Shown piece by piece: positions 34,645 through 42,730 of a stretch of DNA of 64,000 nucleotides (positions are counted from its first letter, which is position 1; each line of letters starts with the position of its first letter). A program made the position numbers and the translations under genes. Source of the stretch: REEB95 sp035934995. GTDB lineage: Bacteria; Pseudomonadota; Alphaproteobacteria; ATCC43930; CGMCC-115725. The DNA lies in NCBI GenBank assembly GCA_035934995.1, contig DASYXI010000020.1, forward strand, positions 1-64,000. Reading direction: 5' to 3'. The notes beneath the pieces are model-generated. The model had not been told where the DNA came from. It was given only the letters and a program-made list of their open reading frames with translations, and ran no database searches.

Positions 34645-35937
34645 TTACCCCGCGAAGGGGTCGTGCATCAAGATTGTGTCTTCGCGCTGCGGGCTGGTCG
34701 ACAGCAACGCCACCGGCGCGCCGACCAGCTCCTCGATACGCCTGATGTATTTGATCGCCACCGCCGGCAGATCCGCCCAGCGGCGAGCGCCGCGCGTGCT
34801 TTCGCTCCAGCCCTCGATGGTTTCATAGACCGGCTCGACCGCCGCCTGCTCGCTGGTGCCCGCCGGAAAATATTCGAGCGTCTTGCCGTGCAGCCGATAG
34901 CCGGTGCACACCTTGATTTCCTTGAACCCGTCGAGCACGTCGAGCTTGGTGAGCGCGAGGCCGTCGACGCCGGCGGTCTTGACCGCCTGCCGGACCATGA
35001 CGGCGTCAAACCAGCCGCAGCGGCGCTTGCGCCCGGTCACCACGCCGAACTCGCGGCCGCGCTCGCCCAGCGTCTGGCCGATCTTGTCGGTGAGCTCGGT
35101 CGGAAACGGGCCGCTGCCGACGCGCGTTGTATAGGCCTTGGTGATGCCGAGGACGTAACCGACCGTCGCGTGACCGGTGCCAGCGCCTGAGGCGGCCTCG
35201 CCCGGATGGGTGTGCGACGAGGTGACGTAGGGATACGTTCCATGATCGACGTCGAGCATCACGCCCTGCGCGCCTTCGAACAGGATGCGCTTGTTGGCGC
35301 GGCGCGCTTCGTCGAGCCGCTGCCACACCCGGTCGGCATAAGGCAGCACCTTCGGCGCGATTTCGAGCAGCGATTTGAGCAGCGGCGCGCGCTCGACCTC
35401 CGGCGCGCCGAGACCGCGCAGCAGCGCGTTGTGGTGGAGCAGCAGGACGTCGAGCTTGGTCGGTAGGGTCGCCGGATCGGCCAGATCGCACAGCCGTACC
35501 GCCCGCCGGCCGACCTTGTCCTCGTAGGCCGGACCGATGCCGCGGCCCGTGGTGCCGATCTTATAGGTGCCGCGCGCCTCTTCGCGCAAACGATCGAGCT
35601 GGCCGTGCGACGGCAGAATCAGCGTCGCGTTTTCCGCGACGCGCAGAGTGTCGGGCGTAACCTTGACGCCTTTGGTCGCGATATTTTCGATCTCCTTGAC
35701 CAGCGCCCACGGATCGACGACCACGCCGCTGCCGATGATCGACAGCTTGCCCGGGCGCGCCACGCCCGACGGCAGCAGGCTCAAGCGGTATTCGACATTG
35801 CCGATGACCAGCGTATGGCCGGCATTGTGTCCGCCCTGGAAGCGCACCACGACGTCGGCGCGCTCGCTCAACCAGTCGACGATCTTTCCCTTACCTTCGT
35901 CGCCCCACTGGGCGCCGATCACTGCAACATTCGCCAT
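34645..35937 (-). CDS. purA: Adenylosuccinate synthetase
   Basis: GTP-dependent conversion of IMP to adenylosuccinate. It has 430 residues. The GTP loop GAQWGDEGKGKIVDWL (about 8-23) with catalytic Asp, FQGGHNAGHT, TTGRGIGPAYEDK and VTGRKRRCGWFD are all intact. It is the last gene of the serC-serA-hisZ-purA series and ends 10 bases from the convergent hydrolase gene. Confidence 0.98.
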   Translation of the reverse strand: MANVAVIGAQWGDEGKGKIVDWLSERADVVVRFQGGHNAGHTLVIGNVEYRLSLLPSGVARPGKLSIIGSGVVVDPWALVKEIENIATKGVKVTPDTLRVAENATLILPSHGQLDRLREEARGTYKIGTTGRGIGPAYEDKVGRRAVRLCDLADPATLPTKLDVLLLHHNALLRGLGAPEVERAPLLKSLLEIAPKVLPYADRVWQRLDEARRANKRILFEGAQGVMLDVDHGTYPYVTSSHTHPGEAASGAGTGHATVGYVLGITKAYTTRVGSGPFPTELTDKIGQTLGERGREFGVVTGRKRRCGWFDAVMVRQAVKTAGVDGLALTKLDVLDGFKEIKVCTGYRLHGKTLEYFPAGTSEQAAVEPVYETIEGWSESTRGARRWADLPAVAIKYIRRIEELVGAPVALLSTSPQREDTILMHDPFAG

Positions 35938-35956
35938 GAAATGGTCTCCGGCGCCC

Positions 35957-37102
35957 TCAGGTCAGCGCGACGATCTTGCCGCCATCGAAGACATGGCTGC
36001 AATTCAATCGTTTGGCCTCGTCGCGCGGATTGCGCACGGCGGCGAGGCCCGCAATGGTGATCCAGCCTTCGGCGCGCAACCGCTTGGCGGCAGCGCCCTC
36101 GGCCTCGAACGGAATGTAGATTCGGCGCGGCGGCGCGGGCTCGGGCAGCGCTTGCAGGATCGTGTCGGTGTAGAGCGTGAAGCCGGTCGCGTCCTCGCCC
36201 GCGCCGTTGCCGGTGCGATAGCGGCCGCCGCGACCGAGCTCGCCGCGCACCGCTTTGGCGAAAAGCGTGAAGCTGACGCCGGTATGGTATTCGAAGCCGC
36301 GATTCTCGACCGGGTCGACGGTGATGACGAGGCCGGGATCGGCGCGGTTCACCCGCGCGATCACATCGCCGAGGCGCGTGCGTTCCGCTGCCGCCGTCTT
36401 GGGCAAATCGAGGGCCGACAATTTCGCCAAGGATTTCTCCGCCGCGCCCGCCGCCTTGAGCAGCTCGCCGAGCGACGCGGCTGCCGCGCCGGCTGCCTTG
36501 CGCAATGCGGCGGCGTCCTTGTGATCAAGCGCACGACGCACGGCGTCGACTTGCTCCGGCCCGAGCTTGGCGGCTTGGCAGATCGCCGGCACCAGCTTCG
36601 GCATGGTCAGGTCCACGGACAAGCCGCGCACGCCGAGGCCGCCGAGCGCTTCGGCCGCGAGCAGGATGACTTCGGCATCGGCGGCGACCTCGGAGGGACC
36701 GATGAGCTCTGCGCCAACTTGGCCGACCTGACGCTCCGGCCGGAGCTGGCTGCCGTTGACGCGCAGCACTTGGCCGGCATAGCAGAGCCGCAGCGGTCGC
36801 GACGCCTTCTTAAGCCGGCTGGCGGCGATGCGTGCGATCTGCGGCGTCATATCGGCCCGCAGGCCGATCATCCGCCGCGATACCGGATCCATCACCCGGA
36901 ACGTGTCTTTGGCCATCGCGGCGCCGGCGCCTGAGAGCAGATTGTCCTCGAATTCGGCGAGCGGCGGCTTGACGCGCTCGTAGCCATGACTCGCCAGGGC
37001 CGCGATAAGCCGCGATACCACCTCGGCCTCGATGCCGGCGTCGGGCGGAAGCAGATCGCGCAGGCCTTCGGGCAGCAGCGCCTTGTGCAGCGTCTCGTTC
37101 AC
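35957..37102 (-). CDS. hisZ: ATP phosphoribosyltransferase regulatory subunit HisZ
   Basis: A 381-residue paralogue of histidyl-tRNA synthetase that activates short-form HisG at the start of histidine synthesis. LLPEGLRDLLPPDAGIEAEV opens the class II-like fold; LRADMTPQIARIAASRL (about 77-93) is motif 2-like, and GVSFTLFAKA with GGRYRTG correspond to motif 3. The anticodon-binding domain of a true HisRS is missing, as expected. It lies 19 bases before purA. Confidence 0.92.
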   Translation of the reverse strand: MNETLHKALLPEGLRDLLPPDAGIEAEVVSRLIAALASHGYERVKPPLAEFEDNLLSGAGAAMAKDTFRVMDPVSRRMIGLRADMTPQIARIAASRLKKASRPLRLCYAGQVLRVNGSQLRPERQVGQVGAELIGPSEVAADAEVILLAAEALGGLGVRGLSVDLTMPKLVPAICQAAKLGPEQVDAVRRALDHKDAAALRKAAGAAAASLGELLKAAGAAEKSLAKLSALDLPKTAAAERTRLGDVIARVNRADPGLVITVDPVENRGFEYHTGVSFTLFAKAVRGELGRGGRYRTGNGAGEDATGFTLYTDTILQALPEPAPPRRIYIPFEAEGAAAKRLRAEGWITIAGLAAVRNPRDEAKRLNCSHVFDGGKIVALT

Positions 37103-37171
37103 GAGGCCGGAATAGCGGTTTTGGCGCGTGGCGGCAACCGTTCTGCAGCGCTATCAGGGGCCGCGTCCGGC

Positions 37172-38749
37172 CTAGAAACGCAGCAGTTTCGCCTGCACGA
37201 CGTTGGCGATGGCGCGCACCTTGGCAAGCAGCACATCAGCGAGCGGTTGATCGACCTGGATCAAACAGATGGCGTCGCGGCCCGGCCCCGACCGGCCGAG
37301 ATGAAGGGTCGCGATATTGATTCCCGCCTCGCCCAGCGTCCGGCCGAGATTGCCGATGAAACCGGGCTTGTCATGGTTGCGCACAAACAGCATGTGCGCG
37401 CCAAGTTCGGCTTCGAGCGCGATGCCTTCAACGTCGACGATGCGCGGCCGGCTGCCGCCGAACAAGGTGCCGGCAACGCTGCGGACGCCGCCCGCGCCTT
37501 GCACGGTGACGCGGATCAGGGTCTGGAAATCGCTCGGTTCGGTGCTGCGCGTTTCGGCGACGGCGATGCCGCGCTCTTTGCAGACCAGCGGCACGTTGAC
37601 CATGTTGACCGAATCGAGCTGCGGCGCCAACAGCGCGGCGAGCGCGATGGCGGTCAGCGGCTTGACGTTGAGCTCGGCCGCATGGCCCTCGTACTGGATG
37701 GCGACGCTCTTGAGGCCGGCATCATTCATCTGGCCGGCGAACGAACCGAGTTGCTCGACGAGCTTGATGTAGGGCCTGAGTCGCGCGGCTTCCTCGGCCG
37801 ACAGCGACGGCATGTTGAGCGCATTGGTCACCGCGCCCGAAACGAGATAATCCGCCATCTGCTCGGCGACCTGAAGCGCCACGTTCTCCTGTGCCTCGGT
37901 TGTCGAGGCGCCGAGATGCGGCGTCGCGACGACGTTGGGATGGCCGAACAACAAGTTCTCCTTCGCCGGCTCGACCGGAAAGACATCGATCGCAGCGCCC
38001 GCGACCTGGCCCGAATCGAGCGCCGCCTTGAGATCGGCTTCGACAACCAAGCCGCCGCGCGCGCAATTGACCAAGCGCACACCCCGCTTCGCTTTGGTCA
38101 GCGCCTTGGCATCGATGATATTGCGCGTCGCGTCGGTCAGTGGCGTATGCAACGTGATGAAATCCGCCCGCGCCAGCAGCGCATCGAGCTCGACCTTCTC
38201 GACGCCGAGCGCCACCGCGCGCTCGGGCGACAGGAATGGATCGTAGGCGACAACCTTCATCTTCAGGCCGATGGCGCGGTCGGCAACCACCGAGCCGACA
38301 TTGCCGCAGCCGACGACGCCAAGCGTCTTGCCGGTGAGCTCGACGCCCATGAATTTGGCTTTTTCCCATTTCCCGGCTTGGGTCGAGCGATCGGCGGCCG
38401 GCAACTGCCGCGCCAAGGCCAGCATCAGCGCGATGGCGTGCTCGGCGGTGGTGATCGAATTGCCATAGGGCGTGTTCATCACGACGATGCCGCGCTGTGT
38501 CGCGGCGCCGACGTCGATATTGTCGACGCCGATGCCGGCGCGGCCGATCACCTTGAGCTTCTTGGCGGCGTCGATGACCGGTTTGGTGACCTTGGTCGCC
38601 GAGCGCACAGCCAGACCGTCGAACTCGCCGATGACTTGCTTGAGCTCGTCCGGCGTCAGCTTGGTGTTGACGACGGTTTCGACGCCGCGTTCCTTGAAGA
38701 CGGCCACGGCGCGCGGGCTCAACTCGTCGGAAATCAGGACCTTGGGCAT
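37172..38749 (-). CDS. serA: D-3-phosphoglycerate dehydrogenase
   Basis: NAD-dependent first step of serine synthesis. At 525 residues it is the long form: substrate/nucleotide domains, intervening domain and ACT domain. VGCGNVGSVVADRA (about 146-159) binds NAD, LVNCARGGLVVEADL carries the catalytic Arg region, PHLGASTTEAQENVA has the active His, and NHDKPGFIGNLGRTLGEAGINI near 455-476 is the serine-sensing ACT domain. Follows serC by 15 bases. Confidence 0.97.
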   Translation of the reverse strand: MPKVLISDELSPRAVAVFKERGVETVVNTKLTPDELKQVIGEFDGLAVRSATKVTKPVIDAAKKLKVIGRAGIGVDNIDVGAATQRGIVVMNTPYGNSITTAEHAIALMLALARQLPAADRSTQAGKWEKAKFMGVELTGKTLGVVGCGNVGSVVADRAIGLKMKVVAYDPFLSPERAVALGVEKVELDALLARADFITLHTPLTDATRNIIDAKALTKAKRGVRLVNCARGGLVVEADLKAALDSGQVAGAAIDVFPVEPAKENLLFGHPNVVATPHLGASTTEAQENVALQVAEQMADYLVSGAVTNALNMPSLSAEEAARLRPYIKLVEQLGSFAGQMNDAGLKSVAIQYEGHAAELNVKPLTAIALAALLAPQLDSVNMVNVPLVCKERGIAVAETRSTEPSDFQTLIRVTVQGAGGVRSVAGTLFGGSRPRIVDVEGIALEAELGAHMLFVRNHDKPGFIGNLGRTLGEAGINIATLHLGRSGPGRDAICLIQVDQPLADVLLAKVRAIANVVQAKLLRF

Positions 38750-38764
38750 GGCGGCGCTGTGCCT

Positions 38765-39922
38765 TCAGGCCGCCGCGGCTTGCCGGACCTCAGCAAAGGC
38801 CCAATCGAGCCACGGTAAAAGCGCTTCGACATCGCGCGTCTCGATCGTCGCGCCGCACCAGATGCGCAGACCGGGCGGCGCATCGCGATGACCGGCGATA
38901 TCGTGGGCGACACCCTCGGCATCGAGCAGCGCCTCGATCCGTTTCACCTGGGCGCGCTGCGCGTCAGGCGCCAGGCGCAAGAACCATTCGTCGACGACCT
39001 TGAGGCACACCGAGGTGCAGGAGCGGATCTTGGGATCGTCGACCAGGAACGCGATCCATTTGGACCTCGCAACCCAGCGGCCGATGGCGGCGAGATTGGC
39101 TTCGCTGCGGGCCTTGAGTGCGGTGAGGCCGCCGACGGATTCGGCCCATTTGAGGCCATCGATCGCATCTTCGACCGCCAGCATCGATGGCGTGTTGATG
39201 GTCTCTTCCTGGAAGATGTTCTCGGCGAATTTGCCTTTGCTGGTGAGCCGGAAAATCTTCGGCAATGGCCACGCCGGCTTGTAAGTCTCGAGCCGCTCGA
39301 CCGCGCGCGGACTGAGCGCGAGCATGCCGTGTGCCGCCTCGCCGCCCAGAACCTTCTGCCACGACCAGGTGACGACATCGAGCTTCGGCCACGGCAGATC
39401 CATGGCGAAGACCGCGGATGTCGCGTCGCAGATCGTCAATCCTTTGCGATCGGCCTTGATCCAGTCGCCGTTCGGAATGCGCGCGCCGGACGTGGTGCCG
39501 TTCCAGGGAAAGACCACGTCGCGGTCGGTATCGACTTTGGCGAGATCGGGAATCGTGCCATAGGGCGCGCGCATGACGCGCAGATCGGCAAGCTTCAGCT
39601 GCTTCTCGACATCGGTCGCCCAACCCTCGCCGAATACTTCCCATGCCAACAGATCGACGCCGCGCGCGCCCAGCAGCGACCACATCGCCATCTCGACCGC
39701 GCCGGTATCGGACGCGGGCACGATGCCCACGCGATAATCCTGCGGCACGCCGAGAAGGCGGCGCGACCGGTCGACCACCTCTTTCAGCTTGGCCTTGCCC
39801 GGTTTCGAGCGGTGCGAACGGCCGAACAGACCGGCGGATAGCGCCGACACGCTCCAGCCGGGGCGCTTGGCGCACGGGCCCGATGAAAATGATGGATTAG
39901 CGGGCCGAGAATTCGGCTTCAT
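38765..39922 (-). CDS. serC: Phosphoserine aminotransferase
   Basis: PLP enzyme making phosphoserine, here 385 residues of the alphaproteobacterial SerC group. NPSFSSGPCAKRPGWS opens it, and ASDTGAVEMAMWSLLG, WNGTTSGARIPNG and DATSAVFAMDLPW form the PLP and substrate pockets. WSWQKVLGGEAAHG carries the PLP Lys (about 190). It is first gene of the serine operon. The ribosome site lies inside a hairpin. Confidence 0.96.
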   Translation of the reverse strand: MKPNSRPANPSFSSGPCAKRPGWSVSALSAGLFGRSHRSKPGKAKLKEVVDRSRRLLGVPQDYRVGIVPASDTGAVEMAMWSLLGARGVDLLAWEVFGEGWATDVEKQLKLADLRVMRAPYGTIPDLAKVDTDRDVVFPWNGTTSGARIPNGDWIKADRKGLTICDATSAVFAMDLPWPKLDVVTWSWQKVLGGEAAHGMLALSPRAVERLETYKPAWPLPKIFRLTSKGKFAENIFQEETINTPSMLAVEDAIDGLKWAESVGGLTALKARSEANLAAIGRWVARSKWIAFLVDDPKIRSCTSVCLKVVDEWFLRLAPDAQRAQVKRIEALLDAEGVAHDIAGHRDAPPGLRIWCGATIETRDVEALLPWLDWAFAEVRQAAAA

Positions 39923-39926
39923 AAAT

Positions 39927-39967
39927 CTATTCCTTCCAGAATAGCCGCGCCCCGTTGGGGGGGCGTG
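39927..39967 (-). promoter_or_regulatory. Structured serC 5' leader (serC-motif-like candidate)
   Basis: On the minus strand two hairpins precede serC. The first is CGCCCC/GGGGCG (39965-39960 with 39953-39948), extendable by two pairs. The second is CTATTC/GAATAG (39944-39939 with 39932-39927), whose loop TGGAAG overlaps the GGAAGG ribosome site. A structured RNA element called the serC motif is known upstream of serC-serA in alphaproteobacteria. I cannot confirm that this is that exact motif. Confidence 0.5.
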
Positions 39968-40099
39968 TCCCGCGGACGAAACTAGGGATAACTCTACACA
40001 CCGTCAATCCCACACGTTCAGCACTAACGGGAAGCTTGTGCGAATCGGATGGCTTTACTTAAGGTCACGCCTTCAGATTCCTTCGGAAGAGTGACTACG

Positions 40100-40312
40100 A
40101 TGTCATTCAAGGCTTACATACGAAGTCCAGATCGCAGACGCGACACGCCTGAGCACGATTTCATTCGCGAAGCTTCATCTGACGAAGCATTGCCTAACGC
40201 CCGTTCTTGGCGACAACTCGAAGCGTATCTCGAAAACTTACGTGCATGCGCGGATGCCCAGAGGGACGCTAAGAGCGTGTGGAAACGCTATAGGGCAAGC
40301 ACCGAACTCTAA
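40100..40312 (+). CDS. Small YozE/SAM-like protein
   Basis: A 70-residue helical protein beginning MSFKAYIRSPDRRRDTPEHD. The pattern FxxYI...D.P.HDFIREA...SWRQLEAYL..RACADA resembles the YozE sterile-alpha-motif-like family, though I hold this loosely. ATG 40100 follows CGGAAGAG at good spacing; an upstream ATG at 40049 would add a low-quality extension. Base composition is less GC-rich than the neighbours. The stop overlaps the convergent MaoC gene stop. Confidence 0.6.
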   Translation: MSFKAYIRSPDRRRDTPEHDFIREASSDEALPNARSWRQLEAYLENLRACADAQRDAKSVWKRYRASTEL

Positions 40313-40761
40313 TTTTTCGGGCGGCGGCGCAGCAAGTGCATGGCGGTGTAGGTCAACACGGCCTCGCCGTTCTGATTCAGATAGCGGTAAGCGCCGCGCA
40401 TGATGCCGCGGTCGGGTTTCGACTGCGACGGACGGCTCTCGACCACCTCCATCTCGACCCGCAGTGTGTCGCCGGGCCGCACCGGCTTGAGCCAGCGCAG
40501 CTCGTCGAAACCGGGCGAGCCCATGCTGGCCGTGGCGAAAATACCGGTGTCCCAGATCAACCGGAAGCCGATTGCCAGTGTCTGGAAGCCGCTGGCGATC
40601 AGGCCGCCGTAGAGGCTGCTTTTGGCTTTCACTGGATCGAGGTGAAAGGGCTGCGGATCGTAGAGCTTGGCGAACCCGACGATCATATCTTCGGTGACGG
40701 TCTTGGTCGTCGTCGCGAATTTGTCGCCGACCTTGAAATCGTCGAAATAACGGTCGGCCAC
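40309..40761 (-). CDS. MaoC-like hot-dog dehydratase
   Basis: A 150-residue single hot-dog domain protein. The hydratase-2 style motif YDPQPFHLDPVKAKSSLYGGLIASG (about 34-58) supplies the catalytic Asp and His, and PVRPGDTLRVEMEV is the usual second motif. It is likely a (R)-specific enoyl-CoA hydratase or related acyl-CoA enzyme. It lies 11 bases beyond the unknown 217-residue gene on the same strand but has typical host base composition. Confidence 0.9.
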   Translation of the reverse strand: MADRYFDDFKVGDKFATTTKTVTEDMIVGFAKLYDPQPFHLDPVKAKSSLYGGLIASGFQTLAIGFRLIWDTGIFATASMGSPGFDELRWLKPVRPGDTLRVEMEVVESRPSQSKPDRGIMRGAYRYLNQNGEAVLTYTAMHLLRRRPKN

Positions 40762-40772
40762 TTAATTGCCCC

Positions 40773-41426
40773 TTACAGCTTTCGAATCGCTCCGAGGATC
40801 ACGTGGATGGCCTCATCGACTTCGGAAATATGATTGATCTTGAACCGACTATACGGTCGCCTATCGGCGACGATCTTGAGTTTGCTCACGTTAAACCGAT
40901 TTGGCAGGCCGCGCACCGTAACTGAGATCGACTTGTCGCGCGGTTGGATTCTGACAAACCAAAAATTATCGGGTGTCTCTTGGTATCGCCGATGACTGAT
41001 TCGGCGCAGATCGCCAGGAATGTGACCACGCACTCGCTGGAGCAACACCTCACCAGCAATGCGAACCTGTTCCGGTAGCTCATGTAATGCAGAAAGGTAT
41101 TCCTTATCGCCTCTGCCAAGCTCAGATGAATTAACAATAGGCTTAGCCTGGACGGGCTTTGCTCGTTCACTTCCGCCCGACGTTTCGTTTGCGGCGATAA
41201 AGATGGTTCGAGGCGTATTCCCAACGTTTAGAACGTTCGCCGCATGCGGCGAAAATCGCAGAGTTTCCTTGTCATCGCGTTGGAGCTTATCGAGCAAGAC
41301 AACACTGATGGCCCCGGAAGACGACAGACCAGTTCCGAGGCTTCTTACATCGCGTGGAGAAAGCTCTGTCTGCCAGATTCCCGGTCCTAGCTGACGAACC
41401 CCGCCTACCGATACGTCGAGAGCCAT
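40773..41426 (-). CDS. Protein of unknown function with DUF5655-like C-terminal region
   Basis: A 217-residue soluble protein that I do not recognise as a whole. The last 100 residues (NFWFVRIQPRDKSISVTVRG, then RRPYSRFKINHISEVDEAIHVI) look like the DUF5655/COG3586-type domain found beside or within restriction-related proteins: conserved W/F, R-G, YSRF and a final helix. The first 110 residues show no known domain. ATG 41426 follows GCGGGAGG at ideal spacing. Its GC content is clearly lower than that of the neighbours. A palindromic site overlaps its promoter. Function unknown. Confidence 0.6.
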   Translation of the reverse strand: MALDVSVGGVRQLGPGIWQTELSPRDVRSLGTGLSSSGAISVVLLDKLQRDDKETLRFSPHAANVLNVGNTPRTIFIAANETSGGSERAKPVQAKPIVNSSELGRGDKEYLSALHELPEQVRIAGEVLLQRVRGHIPGDLRRISHRRYQETPDNFWFVRIQPRDKSISVTVRGLPNRFNVSKLKIVADRRPYSRFKINHISEVDEAIHVILGAIRKL

Positions 41427-41447
41427 ATGAACCTCCCGCTCCATTCA

Positions 41448-41483
41448 TACTGCCATCGTACTGCCGCAGTATAACCGAGTCAA
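41448..41483 (-). promoter_or_regulatory. Promoter with palindromic operator-like repeats
   Basis: On the minus strand TTGACT (41483-41478) and TACGAT (41460-41455) are spaced by 17 bases. On the plus strand TACTGCC occurs at 41448-41454 and again at 41459-41465, and the second copy forms a perfect palindrome TACTGC-C-GCAGTA (41459-41471) lying over the spacer and -10. Three similar half-sites in 24 bases suggest a repressor site controlling the unknown gene. Confidence 0.5.
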
Positions 41484-41511
41484 ACAAATATTCGCGTGAT
41501 GCAGTGTGTTC

Positions 41512-41922
41512 TCAGCGCCGACCGATGGTGAACGCGCGTTCCGAGCGGGTCAGGCCAATGTGCGGGTAATAGCTCATCGCGTTGGGCGCCGACAGCAGGA
41601 TCAGCGTGGCGTCGAGTCCGGCGATCGCATGCGTGCGGCGAATCAACTCTTGGCCGATGCCGCGCCGCTGCCAGGCGACATCGACGGCGAGGTCCGAGAG
41701 ATAGCAGCAATAAGCGAAATCGGTCACCGCCCGGGATACGCCCACGAGCAAGCCTTTGGCGTCGCGCGCGCAAAGCCGGATGTCGGCGTGTGCGAGCATG
41801 CGGCCGATACGGCCGCGGTCGTCGACCGGCCGCCGTTCGGCCAAGGTCGAGCGGCGCAGCACGTCGATGAACTCATCGACGCCGAGCGCGGGTTCATCGG
41901 TGTAGGCGATGGCGTCGGGCAT
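41512..41922 (-). CDS. GNAT family N-acetyltransferase
   Basis: A 136-residue acetyltransferase. The CoA-binding motif A reads LAVDVAWQRRGIGQELIRRT (about 78-97), preceded by the beta-strand GVSRAVTDFAYCCYLSDL; NAMSYYPHIGLTRSERAF is the usual C-terminal motif. ATG 41922 lies 29 bases inside the thiD 3' end on the same strand. The open frame continues upstream through thiD, but that part is a shadow. Substrate unknown. Confidence 0.87.
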   Translation of the reverse strand: MPDAIAYTDEPALGVDEFIDVLRRSTLAERRPVDDRGRIGRMLAHADIRLCARDAKGLLVGVSRAVTDFAYCCYLSDLAVDVAWQRRGIGQELIRRTHAIAGLDATLILLSAPNAMSYYPHIGLTRSERAFTIGRR

Positions 41923-42730
41923 GCTTGCCTTTCGTTTTGCGTTGCGGCGGCAGCGCGTGGCCCAGCGGTCCACGGCCGCTTCCCAATCCGGGTGCGTTGC
42001 GGATCGCCTGCTGAACGAAAGCATGCGCCCATTCGACCGCCGGCCGCAGCGCCAGACCCTGCGCCAAGCCGACGGCGACCGCCGAAGCGTAGGTACAACC
42101 GGTACCATGCGTCGCGCGCGTTTTTTGCCGCCGTGCCTTGAGCAAAAAGCTGTCCTTCGGCGTCGCGACAAGATCGATCAACGTATCGCCCGGCAAATGG
42201 CCGCCCTTAACAACAACAGCCCGCGCGCCGAGGCGGAGCAGCGCGTCGGCGGCACGGCGCATGCCATCGAGATCGGCGACGGTGAGGCCGGTCAGCATCG
42301 CCGCCTCCGGAATGTTGGGCGTCACCACCGCGGCGCGGGCAATGAGGCGGCGTTTCAGCCGTTCGACGCCGGGCTCGTCGAGCAGCACGGCGCCGCTCGT
42401 CGATGCGATCACCGGGTCGACGATGAGCGGCATCTTGGACGCGGCTTCTTCGAGGGCGTCGGCGACGGCCTCGACCACCGCCGCGTCGACCAGCATGCCG
42501 GTTTTCACCGCATCGGCGCCAATATCGGCGAGCGCGGTTTCGATCTGGAGGCGCACGAAATCGGGACCGACGGGCAGCACACCGGCGACACCGAGTGTGT
42601 TCTGTGCTGTCAGGGCGGTAATAGCGGTGGTGGCATAGCCGCCCAGCGCCATGACGGTCTTGAGATCGGCCTGAATGCCCGCGCCGGCCGAGGAATCTGA
42701 ACCGGCGACGATGAGCACGCGGCCGGTCAT
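41894..42730 (-). CDS. thiD: Hydroxymethylpyrimidine / phosphomethylpyrimidine kinase
   Basis: Phosphorylates HMP and HMP-P for thiamine synthesis. It has 278 residues. Ribokinase-fold motifs are VLIVAGSDSSAGAGIQADLKT at the N-terminus, VIASTSGAVLLD, VTPNIPEAAMLTG and THGTGCTYASAVA with the catalytic Asp replaced in the usual ThiD manner by the GTGC motif. A basic C-terminal tail (KGKHARRHRLHR) is extra. The start overlaps the glmM stop by ATGA. Confidence 0.94.
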   Translation of the reverse strand: MTGRVLIVAGSDSSAGAGIQADLKTVMALGGYATTAITALTAQNTLGVAGVLPVGPDFVRLQIETALADIGADAVKTGMLVDAAVVEAVADALEEAASKMPLIVDPVIASTSGAVLLDEPGVERLKRRLIARAAVVTPNIPEAAMLTGLTVADLDGMRRAADALLRLGARAVVVKGGHLPGDTLIDLVATPKDSFLLKARRQKTRATHGTGCTYASAVAVGLAQGLALRPAVEWAHAFVQQAIRNAPGLGSGRGPLGHALPPQRKTKGKHARRHRLHR

